This document shows positions 1 through 6,433 of a stretch of DNA of 8,069 bases, piece by piece. The number at the start of each line of letters is the position of its first letter. Within the stretch, counting starts at the first letter, position 1. The translations under genes and the position numbers were made by a program. A model generated the notes under the pieces. That model saw only the letters and a program-made list of their open reading frames with translations. It was not told the origin of the DNA and did not search any database. This DNA comes from Anaerolineae bacterium (GTDB lineage: Bacteria; Chloroflexota; Anaerolineae; Anaerolineales; Villigracilaceae), in NCBI GenBank assembly GCA_003524705.1, contig DQGV01000112.1:402-8470 (forward strand), given 5' to 3'.

Positions 1-938
1 TCTACAAAAACTGCATAAATGATGCTTCCTGTAGCATTGTCAGAAATATCACCTGAAGTTAAATAACGGGTGAAGTAATTTTCTTCTCGAATGAAACGGT
101 TTAATCCATTTCCAGTGCCAACCCAAATTTCTCCATCTTTGCCTTCGGCAAAACTTAACACGCGATTATGGCTCAGGCTGGTTACACTGTTTTTGTTATT
201 CTGGTACACAGTTACTTTGTTGTTTTCTACATCAAATACATTCACACCATCATTCACAGTACCAATCCACAATAAGCCTTGTGAGTCTTTGAGTAACGCA
301 GTAATGAAATTACTGCCAAGCCTAACGGGGCTTTCAGCCGTGTTTTTATAGTGAGTAAATGTATAAGTTTCAAAATCCAAAAAATCTAAGCCATTGTTTG
401 TGCCAATCCATAAACCATTTTCATCTACTTCTAAGGCAGAAATTTGATTACTAGTAATGCTTTCGTTATTTTTTGAATCATGAAAGTAATGATAAAACTT
501 TCCAGAAACGGGGTCGTAACGATTTAATCCACCCTGCCGAGTTCCAATCCATATATTCCCTTGTTCATCTTCTGCAAGCGCAGTAATAGAACGGTCACTA
601 ATGCTAAATATGTTATTGGTATCGGGCTTATAAATTTTGAAGCCGTAGCCATCGTAACGGTTTAATCCATCATCTGTGCCGACCCATAAGAATCCCTGAC
701 GGTCTTGCAGAATGGCGTTGACAACACTTTGAGATAAGCCTTCATCAAGGCTGATTTGCTCAAAGCGTACGTTCTTACCGTAGGGGATGGATAAACTTCC
801 CGCTTCAGAATCAGGTGTCACCTGTGTAGTAGAAGCGGAAGGTGTTTCTTCAGGGGAAACATCTACGGGGGAGGCATCTGCACAGGCGGCGAGGATGAGT
901 GCGAAGAGGATTATCCCAAAAACTATTTTCTTGCTCAT
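1..938 (-). CDS. Reg_prop beta-propeller lipoprotein, N-terminal part (C-terminus off the window)
   Basis: I read this frame on the minus strand from ATG at 938 to the window edge: 312 codons with no stop, so the gene is cut at its 3' end. Residues 1-19 form a lipoprotein signal (two Lys, hydrophobic core, LAAC with Cys19). A Pro/Ser/Thr-rich linker follows to about 50. After that come repeats typical of two-component-regulator propellers: a helix-like ITAL stretch, D-x-x-G, then a LWIGT box and GLNRYD. The boxes lie near residues 84-88 (LWVGT), 129-133, 176-180, 223-227 and 271-275. By family knowledge such propellers are extracytoplasmic sensor domains, often ahead of Y_Y_Y, membrane and histidine-kinase or GGDEF modules. 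Whether any of these follow here is off the window. It could instead be a free surface-anchored propeller. It is divergent from the ABC importer operon. Confidence 0.9.
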   Translation of the reverse strand, partial: MSKKIVFGIILFALILAACADASPVDVSPEETPSASTTQVTPDSEAGSLSIPYGKNVRFEQISLDEGLSQSVVNAILQDRQGFLWVGTDDGLNRYDGYGFKIYKPDTNNIFSISDRSITALAEDEQGNIWIGTRQGGLNRYDPVSGKFYHYFHDSKNNESITSNQISALEVDENGLWIGTNNGLDFLDFETYTFTHYKNTAESPVRLGSNFITALLKDSQGLLWIGTVNDGVNVFDVENNKVTVYQNNKNSVTSLSHNRVLSFAEGKDGEIWVGTGNGLNRFIREENYFTRYLTSGDISDNATGSIIYAVFV

Positions 939-944
939 GCTCTC

Positions 945-950
945 ATTATA
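945..950 (-). promoter_or_regulatory. Candidate -10 box for the propeller gene
   Basis: The minus strand reads TATAAT exactly, ending 6 nt before the ATG at 938. A start site 6-8 nt downstream would fall on or next to the start codon, implying a leaderless or nearly leaderless mRNA. I find no convincing -35 hexamer at 15-18 nt. Only a weak GAGAG purine stretch precedes the ATG. A chance match in AT-rich DNA is possible. Confidence 0.35.
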
Positions 951-1005
951 AGCAATTTAGATAAGTTGAGTTCTATATTCCCATTCTAAAGGAGGGGGAG
1001 TTGCC

Positions 1006-1030
1006 CCACCCTTGCGGGTGGTTTTTATTT
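1006..1030 (+). terminator. Intrinsic terminator reading rightward in the divergent region
   Basis: CCACCC (1006-1011) pairs perfectly with GGGTGG (1016-1021) around the loop TTGC. A T-rich tract (TTTTTATTTTATTTT) starts at 1022, a standard Rho-independent layout on the plus strand. The minus strand lacks a T tract on the other side. No rightward gene precedes it in the window, so it may stop antisense transcription out of the propeller gene or end a short RNA. An alternative hairpin, GGGG (995-998) with CCCC (1004-1007), would compete with the 5' arm. Confidence 0.6.
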
Positions 1031-1109
1031 TATTTTAGACGAGTTAATTTGGAAAATATTTTATTTTTAAACCATTCATTTGAACGGGTTAATCCTATTT
1101 CTTAGACGC

Positions 1110-1138
1110 ATGACATTTGAAGTTAGGTTCTGTATCAT
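1110..1138 (+). promoter_or_regulatory. Sigma70-type promoter of the ABC importer operon
   Basis: ATGACA (1110-1115, 5 of 6 matches to TTGACA) and TATCAT (1133-1138, 5 of 6 to TATAAT) are separated by exactly 17 nt. An AT-rich stretch lies upstream at about 1040-1075. Transcription would start near 1145, just at the 5' arm of the first leader hairpin, which supports the assignment. GCATGA (1108-1113) and TCATGC (1135-1140) form an inverted repeat that overlaps both promoter elements and may be an operator. Confidence 0.55.
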
Positions 1139-1146
1139 GCAGTTAT

Positions 1147-1232
1147 ATGCGGACGATTTTTCCTCCAAGAAGATAGGACCGCATCCTTGTCTGAGGCGGA
1201 ATGCTGGCTGGTGGGCTGGTTTTCCGCCTTTT
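1147..1232 (+). promoter_or_regulatory. Structured 5' leader RNA of the importer operon, unidentified
   Basis: Two stems can be drawn by eye. Hairpin 1 pairs ATGCGG (1147-1152) with CCGCAT (1179-1184) and stacks on an inner TCCT (1161-1164)/AGGA (1175-1178) helix with a 10-nt loop. Hairpin 2 pairs AGGCGGAA (1194-1201) with TTCCGCCT (1222-1229) around a 20-nt G/T-rich loop. It ends in TTTT, so it could act as a weak terminator. CCTCC (1162-1166) is also complementary to GGAGG (1250-1254), giving an alternative fold. I matched it to no riboswitch class I know. It may be a cis-regulatory leader, a small RNA, or an ordinary untranslated region. Confidence 0.4.
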
Positions 1233-1247
1233 GGTTAACGATGATGT

Positions 1248-1256
1248 AAGGAGGTG
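1248..1256 (+). promoter_or_regulatory. Orphan Shine-Dalgarno-like sequence in the leader
   Basis: AAGGAGGTG is a near-perfect complement of the 16S rRNA tail but lies 57 nt upstream of the first gene's ATG, which has its own AAGGAG at 1300-1305. The only start codon at a suitable distance is TTG 1261, giving a four-codon ORF that stops at 1273-1275. It could serve a leader peptide, act as a ribosome standby site, or pair with CCTCC at 1162-1166. Confidence 0.3.
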
Positions 1257-1313
1257 GTAGTTGGTAATTGCTTGAAAGGTTCGTTTTGTAAATTCTATTA
1301 AGGAGAAAAGAGA

Positions 1314-3893
1314 ATGAAACTAAAAAATTTATATGCGCTTTTGAGTTTGTTGGTAGTTTTTAGTATGGTGCTTGCGGCTTGTGCGCCTGCCGCAACTGAA
1401 ACAACCGAAGAACCCGCCATGACTGAAGAACCCACCATGACTGAAGAAGCGCCTGCCGCCACAGAAGAAGCTCCAACAACGGAACGCAAAGGCGGCTGGT
1501 TAGATGAAATTGTTGTCTCAGTTGTAAGTGGTGATTCAGCAATTTCTCAAATTGAAGCAGGTGCAATTGACTTTTTCTCGTTTAACCTCGCTTCAGATGC
1601 TTACCCTGCTATTCAAGATGCTGGTTTATCTTCTACCCAATCATTGGGTGGTTATTACGGCATTAGTTTGAACCCAGCAGTACTCGATGATACCAATGTG
1701 TTGAATCCGTTTTCTAACCGAAAGATTCGTGAAGCTTTAAACTGGTTGATTGATAGAAACTACGTCAATCAAGAAATTTATGCTGGTGGTTCTTTACCAA
1801 AATTATTGCCTGTCACCACTCAATTGGTGGAATATACCAACTTAATTGACACAGCCCGCGCATTGGAAAGCAAATATGCTTACAACTTTGACCGCGCCAA
1901 AGAAGTGATTGATGCGGAAATGCCCGGCATGGGTGCAGAGTTGGTAGATGGTAAATGGCAATACAATGGTGTGCCTGTTAACTTGATTTTCTTAATCCGC
2001 AACGATGGTGATGGTACTCGCCAGCCGATGGGTGATTATGTTTCCAATCAATTAGAAGCCGTTGGTTTTACAGTAGATAGACAATATAAAACTGCTTCAG
2101 AAGCCTTCCCGATTTGGTTTGGTACAGACCCATCTGAAGGTCAATGGCACTTATATACTGCTGGTTATGGTGTTGCTGGTTTAAGTTCATTACGTGACGA
2201 AGCCGCAAACATTCAACAAAGTTATTTGAACACCAGTATTCAAGCCAGTGAACCATTTATTTCAAATGTATCTGACCCTGAATTCCAAGAATTGGGTGAT
2301 GCATTAGCACAAGGCGTTTATACAGACAAAGCCGCACGTGATGAAGCCATGGCACGCGCCCTTGAACTTGCTTTGGAAGATTCATTATTTGTTTGGGTCA
2401 TTGACCAACAAACCTATGCTCCGTATGCAAGCAATGTTCAAGTTACTTATGACCTCGCCACAGGTCCAGAATCAACCAATGCCGGTCCTTACAATTTGCG
2501 CTTCATTGACCAAGAAGGCGGCACCATGCGCATCGGTACAAATGATTTGTTCACCGAGCCGTGGAACTCTGTTGGTGGAAGTAACTGGATTTGGGATGGT
2601 CATGTTCTTCGCATGACGACTCATGGTAGTTCAAACGTCACTGGTGCAGGTGGCATGATGGCAGACCCATACACAGGGCTTGCATATCCACAACGCATTG
2701 CCAGTGCCGAATTAACTCATGTAGAAGGTTTGCCCATTCACCAAAGTTTAGATTGGCTAACGGTTCAAACCGTGCCTCAAATTGATGTTCCAGCGGATGC
2801 ATGGGTTGACTGGGATGCAGTAAACCAACGCTTCATTACCGTTGAAGAAAAATTCCCAGATGGTCTCACTGCCAATATTAAAAGTGTAGTGGTCTATCCT
2901 GAAGATTTATTTGAAACCGTCAAATGGCATGATGGTAGTCCGCTTTCTGCTGGCGACTTTGTGATGAACATTATCCAAAGCTTTGACCCCGGCAAACCAG
3001 AATCTGCTATTTATGATGAATCATTAGCATTAAGCATCAACGCCGCCTTAGAACAATTCAAAGGGTATCGTATCGTCTCAACTGACCCATTGACGATTGA
3101 AGCTTATGGTGATTTCTATCAAACCGATGCAGAATTGAACATCCTCACTTTGTGGCCCCAAGATTTATATGGTTTAGGATACGAAAATAGCTGGCCCGTG
3201 TTGGCGGTTTCAAACTTGGCTGAAGCCAATGGTGAACTCACTTACACAGAAGATAAAGCCGGCGTACTCGAAGTTGAACAAACCAACTGGGTTGGTGGTC
3301 CAAGCCTTGAGATTCTAAATAAGTATTTAGACCAAGCCGCAAGTGAAGGACATATCCCGTATGCACCAACGTTGAGTGAATACATCACAGCAGAAGAAGC
3401 TGCCGCGCGCTATGCCAGCCTTCAAGCGTGGGTAGAAGCGCACAATCACTATATGATTGGTACTGGTCCATATTACATTGACCAAGTATTCCTCACCGAA
3501 AAATCTGTGAGCCTCAAAAACTTTGCCGACTTCCCAGATTTAGCAAATCGTTGGGCGCAATTTAGTGAACCAAAAATTGCTACCACTGTATTAGATGGAC
3601 CTGGTCAAGTACAAATTGGCGGTGAAGCATTGTTTGATGCTTATGTCACTTTCAATGATGAACCTTACTTACTCTCTGATGTTTCCCGCGTCAAATACAT
3701 TTTGTATGATGGAACGGGCGCAGTTGTAGAAGTAGGTGATGCTGTGGCTGTAGAAGATGGTCACTTCCAAGTGACACTCTCTGCCGAAACCACTGCTAAA
3801 TTGTCAACTGGTTCTGCACGCCTTGAAGTTGCGGTTGTGCCAATTCCTGTTGCCATTCCGTCGTTCACCTCATTAGATTTCGTAGCACAATAA
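1314..3893 (+). CDS. ABC importer solute-binding lipoprotein, SBP_bac_5 family, apparently circularly permuted, with Ig-like C-terminal domain
   Basis: This predicted membrane-anchored lipoprotein would bind the substrate and deliver it to the permeases encoded next. The start is ATG 1314, 8 nt after AAGGAG. Residues 1-23 are a lipoprotein signal (LAAC, Cys23), and 24-57 are a Thr/Glu/Pro linker. Residues 60-398 match what is usually the second half of SBP_bac_5 proteins: LDEIVVSVVSGDSAI with AGAID (63-86), RKIREALNWLIDR (136-148) and YNFDRAKEVID (190-200). Residues 401-750 match the usual first half: EGGTMRIG (401-408), KWHDGSPLSAGDF (537-549) and GTGPYY (716-721). About 755-845 looks like an Ig-type beta sandwich. 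The family is normally about 500-600 residues, and this protein has 859. The reversed order of halves is read from motifs, not an alignment. By family it is peptide/nickel type, but the ligand is unknown. Confidence 0.9.
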   Translation: MKLKNLYALLSLLVVFSMVLAACAPAATETTEEPAMTEEPTMTEEAPAATEEAPTTERKGGWLDEIVVSVVSGDSAISQIEAGAIDFFSFNLASDAYPAIQDAGLSSTQSLGGYYGISLNPAVLDDTNVLNPFSNRKIREALNWLIDRNYVNQEIYAGGSLPKLLPVTTQLVEYTNLIDTARALESKYAYNFDRAKEVIDAEMPGMGAELVDGKWQYNGVPVNLIFLIRNDGDGTRQPMGDYVSNQLEAVGFTVDRQYKTASEAFPIWFGTDPSEGQWHLYTAGYGVAGLSSLRDEAANIQQSYLNTSIQASEPFISNVSDPEFQELGDALAQGVYTDKAARDEAMARALELALEDSLFVWVIDQQTYAPYASNVQVTYDLATGPESTNAGPYNLRFIDQEGGTMRIGTNDLFTEPWNSVGGSNWIWDGHVLRMTTHGSSNVTGAGGMMADPYTGLAYPQRIASAELTHVEGLPIHQSLDWLTVQTVPQIDVPADAWVDWDAVNQRFITVEEKFPDGLTANIKSVVVYPEDLFETVKWHDGSPLSAGDFVMNIIQSFDPGKPESAIYDESLALSINAALEQFKGYRIVSTDPLTIEAYGDFYQTDAELNILTLWPQDLYGLGYENSWPVLAVSNLAEANGELTYTEDKAGVLEVEQTNWVGGPSLEILNKYLDQAASEGHIPYAPTLSEYITAEEAAARYASLQAWVEAHNHYMIGTGPYYIDQVFLTEKSVSLKNFADFPDLANRWAQFSEPKIATTVLDGPGQVQIGGEALFDAYVTFNDEPYLLSDVSRVKYILYDGTGAVVEVGDAVAVEDGHFQVTLSAETTAKLSTGSARLEVAVVPIPVAIPSFTSLDFVAQ
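1407..1448 (+). repeat. Short tandem repeat encoding the lipoprotein linker
   Basis: An 18-nt unit (GAAGAACCCRCCATGACT) occurs twice at 1407-1424 and 1425-1442, and a third copy begins at 1443 before diverging. It encodes the EEPxMT units of the low-complexity linker behind the lipid-anchored Cys. Such linkers are prone to copy-number change. Confidence 0.6.
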
Positions 3894-3912
3894 GTTTGTA
3901 GTTTGTAAAAAA

Positions 3913-3945
3913 TTGTAGGGCAAGGTTTTTAACCTTGCCCTACAA
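3913..3945 (+). repeat. Perfect 15-bp intergenic palindrome between binding protein and permease genes
   Basis: The arms at 3913-3927 (TTGTAGGGCAAGGTT) and 3931-3945 (its exact complement) enclose a TTT loop. On the plus strand the stem is followed by AAAAATT, not a U tract, so it is a poor terminator for the operon. On the minus strand it is followed by TTTTTT. It sits 19 nt after the binding-protein stop and ends 21 nt before the next ATG. That is where REP-type hairpins stabilise the upstream message in other importer operons (established for malE-malF). I believe similar GTAGGG-type palindromes recur in Chloroflexota genomes, but I cannot count copies here. Confidence 0.7.
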
Positions 3946-3966
3946 AAATTAGATTGTGAGGAAGCC

Positions 3967-5088
3967 ATGTCTGCAATTACTCAATCACCAGTTGAAGAGC
4001 AAGTAATTAAAAAACCTTTTTTGAATAGTTCGTTCATCAGAATCCTGCGTTATTCTGCTGTACGAATTCTGACATTATTTGTCACCGTTGTTATTGGTAT
4101 TTATTTAACCATTGTGATTGCAAACATGGGCGGGTACGTAGATGTGATTATGCGCGGCGAGATTCGAGACCGCGTCACGCAGATGATTATTAATAATCAA
4201 GCCTACCAACAAATGGACAATGAAACGCGCCAACAATTAATTCAAGAACGAATCGCGGCAGAAGAAAAACGCGTCGGCTTAGATGTTCCTATTGCAGTTC
4301 GTAACTTCCGTTATTTGAAGAATGCTCTGGTTCTTGATTTAGGGCGTGCAATTAACATGACCAGTGACAGTGGCTCAAAACAAGTGCGTTTAATTTTGTT
4401 AGAACGTCTGCCTCCTACTTTATTGCTCATGGCTACTTCGCAGTTGTTCTTATTCTTCTCAAGTATTTTTATTGCTCTCAACCTTTCACGCAATTATGGC
4501 AACTTTTGGGATAAGTTGATTATTGCACTTTCACCATCTTCGGCTGTTCCGCCCTGGTTTTATGGAATCTTTTTAATTTTGATTTTTGCGGCTGGATTTA
4601 AGATTCTGCCATTTGGCGGCATGGTGGATGCACCCCCGCCTCCCAATAAATTTGATTATGCTCTCAACGTCCTCAAGCATTTAATTCTGCCCGGCTTTTC
4701 TCTGGTGATAAGCGCTTTCTTCCTCAGCGTTTACAACTATCGCACATTCTTTTTGATTTATTCCAGTGAAGATTATGTAGACATGGCACGTGCTAAAGGT
4801 TTACACGCCAAAGATATCGAACGCCGTTACATTTTGCGCCCCACATTACCAAACATCATTACAAATTTTGCTTTGCTAATCATCACCTTATGGACAGGTG
4901 CTTTATTTACTGAAACAGTTTTCTTGTGGCCAGGTTTAGGCAGAACATTATTCCAAGCCATTGGTCAATACGATACACCAATCATCGTTGGGTCAACCAT
5001 TATCTATGCTTATCTTTTAGCAATGACGGTTTTTATTCTCAACTTTGTTTATGCTTTGGTAGACCCGCGCGTGAAGATAGGTGAATAA
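3967..5088 (+). CDS. ABC importer inner-membrane permease, DppB/OppB type
   Basis: This is one of the two channel subunits of the importer. The ATG at 3967 follows GAGG (3958-3961). The 373-residue protein has a short cytoplasmic N-terminus, a first helix at about 33-53, an extracytoplasmic segment to about 118, and then five more helices near 150-172, 187-212, 238-260, 298-318 and 337-363. The EAA loop that docks on the ATPase is clear at about 268-296 (EDYVDMARAKGLHAKDIERR), and the family-typical DPR occurs near the C-terminus (366-368). The DLG after the outer loop (124-126) is also usual. Unusually, the PGDP-like motif expected after helix 1 is replaced by NMGGYVD, followed by a charged, probably helical stretch (64-103). 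The C-terminus nearly abuts the next gene, which implies coupled translation. Family assignment is secure; the substrate is unknown. Confidence 0.95.
   Translation: MSAITQSPVEEQVIKKPFLNSSFIRILRYSAVRILTLFVTVVIGIYLTIVIANMGGYVDVIMRGEIRDRVTQMIINNQAYQQMDNETRQQLIQERIAAEEKRVGLDVPIAVRNFRYLKNALVLDLGRAINMTSDSGSKQVRLILLERLPPTLLLMATSQLFLFFSSIFIALNLSRNYGNFWDKLIIALSPSSAVPPWFYGIFLILIFAAGFKILPFGGMVDAPPPPNKFDYALNVLKHLILPGFSLVISAFFLSVYNYRTFFLIYSSEDYVDMARAKGLHAKDIERRYILRPTLPNIITNFALLIITLWTGALFTETVFLWPGLGRTLFQAIGQYDTPIIVGSTIIYAYLLAMTVFILNFVYALVDPRVKIGE
5079..5084 (+). promoter_or_regulatory. Ribosome binding site deciding the start of the second permease
   Basis: AGGTGA lies 5 nt before ATG 5090. An in-frame GTG at 5081 falls inside this motif and has only weak purines upstream. 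The ATG is therefore the better start, leaving a single base between the preceding TAA (5086-5088) and this gene. Confidence 0.55.
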
Positions 5089-5089
5089 T

Positions 5090-6433
5090 ATGCTCAATAA
5101 CTTACGTTCTTCTTTTCAAAAAATATTAATGTATCCCTCGGCGATTGCAGGCATATCTGTAATTTTATTTTTGGTCGTTGTTGCCATCTATACAATGATT
5201 ACCATTCCATACAATGAAGCCATTACATTATGGCGATGTGGGGAAGAGGTTTGGTATCAGAACCCGAAATTTGCACAGCCGGCATGGATAAATTATTTTT
5301 CAACCAAAAAATATGCCGAGTCTTTTGCTGTCAGCACAGCAGATGACGAAATGCAGAAAACAATTATCCCCGGCGAAGGAGGCGTTTCTACTATCGAGAT
5401 GATTCATGAATTTGAATTTTCATCTGATGTGTATCCACAAGATTTGATTTTGTATTTTGATTCAGCCTTCCAAGCAAAACAGCCGTTTGTCTCAATTGAA
5501 TTAATCACGCCGGATGAACGAACAGTTCGGATTGCAAACTTTGTTTTAACTGGTTCAGATTACACCTACCGCTTCTCTCAAGATGACAAACTGCGTACTA
5601 AGCTTCGCACTGAGGATGTGATTTCGGCATTGTTTTCTGTGCCGGATGGTGAAGTTCCTTTGAAAGGGACTTATAAACTTTTGATAATTGGTTCAGTGTT
5701 TGAACCTGAATCAACAATTGATGCTGAATTTGTTTTTCATGGACAAGTTTTTGGTTTAGCAGGCACAGACCATGCTCGCCGTGATTTGACATTGCCATTG
5801 TTGTGGGGTGTGCCTGTGGCATTAGCATTTGGATTAATGGCGGCGATTGGCACATCGGTAATGACGATGATTATTGCGGCTATTGGCACATGGTATGGCG
5901 GCTGGGTGGATGAATTGATTCAACGCATTACTGAAATTAATTTAGTTCTGCCTTTTTTCGCTTTGCTCATTATGATTGGCACATTTTACTCACGCAGTAT
6001 TTGGGTGATTTTATCTGCCACAATTTTGTTGAGCATTTTCACTGGCGGAATTTTAGGTTTCCGCGCTGTATTTTTGCAAGTGAAACAATCTATGTATATT
6101 GAAGCGGCAAAGGCGTATGGTGCCAGCAACATGCGGATTATTTTCAAATATTTAATTCCGCGCATGATTCCGTTGTTGATTCCCGGTCTTGTGCAATCTG
6201 TGCCTGCTTTTGTATTTTTAGAAGCATCTTTAGCAGTAATCGGTTTAGGTGACCCGGTTTTACCCACGTGGGGAAAAATTATTCAAGATGCCAATTCAAA
6301 TGGCGCGTTATACAAAGGTTATTACTACTGGGTACTCGAACCAGCCGCTTTATTAATTATCACTGGGCTGGCGTTTGCTGTATTAGGTTTTGCTTTAGAT
6401 AGAATTTTTAATCCAAGATTGAGGGATGCATGA
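5090..6433 (+). CDS. ABC importer inner-membrane permease, DppC/OppC type, with large extracytoplasmic insertion
   Basis: This is the second channel subunit. With ATG 5090 it has 447 residues, against roughly 280-320 for ordinary DppC. If GTG 5081 is used, add three. Helix 1 is at about 14-39. Residues about 42-222 form an extra soluble domain, rich in alternating hydrophobic strands and without membrane helices, lying outside the membrane. The conserved core then begins with GTDHARRD (225-232), the counterpart of the family's GTDxxGRD with the Gly changed to Ala. Further helices follow. The EAA loop is at about 337-358 (YIEAAKAYGASNMRIIFKYL), then GLGDPVLPTWGKII (385-398), and the protein ends with FNPR. 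The stop overlaps the ATPase start by ATGA, indicating translational coupling. Core identity is secure; the role of the added domain is unknown, and contact with the binding protein is my inference. Confidence 0.93.
   Translation: MLNNLRSSFQKILMYPSAIAGISVILFLVVVAIYTMITIPYNEAITLWRCGEEVWYQNPKFAQPAWINYFSTKKYAESFAVSTADDEMQKTIIPGEGGVSTIEMIHEFEFSSDVYPQDLILYFDSAFQAKQPFVSIELITPDERTVRIANFVLTGSDYTYRFSQDDKLRTKLRTEDVISALFSVPDGEVPLKGTYKLLIIGSVFEPESTIDAEFVFHGQVFGLAGTDHARRDLTLPLLWGVPVALAFGLMAAIGTSVMTMIIAAIGTWYGGWVDELIQRITEINLVLPFFALLIMIGTFYSRSIWVILSATILLSIFTGGILGFRAVFLQVKQSMYIEAAKAYGASNMRIIFKYLIPRMIPLLIPGLVQSVPAFVFLEASLAVIGLGDPVLPTWGKIIQDANSNGALYKGYYYWVLEPAALLIITGLAFAVLGFALDRIFNPRLRDA

Noticed and set aside
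91..351. Plus-strand 86-codon open frame
   Set aside because: It lies wholly antisense to the propeller gene, whose repeat motifs are unmistakable, and its product resembles no protein I recognise.
1145..1313. Known riboswitch, tRNA or housekeeping RNA in the leader
   Set aside because: I compared it from memory with the conserved cores of TPP, cobalamin, SAM, glycine, c-di-GMP and fluoride riboswitches, RNase P and SRP RNA, and saw no match.
1298..1566. Minus-strand frames rich in Ser/Gly/Val or Leu/Gln
   Set aside because: Their composition comes from reading the signal peptide and tandem-repeat linker of the binding protein backwards; no ribosome-binding site or domain.
1314..3893. Fusion of two complete binding proteins or a misassembled gene
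   Set aside because: Each family motif occurs once, the frame is uninterrupted, and one signal peptide and linker precede it. The extra length is explained by the linker, the C-terminal Ig-like domain and insertions.
3913..3950. Hairpin as an operon terminator after the binding-protein gene
   Set aside because: The plus strand has an A tract after the stem, not a T tract, and the genes are in one direction with close spacing. The T tract suits only the minus strand, where no gene would end.
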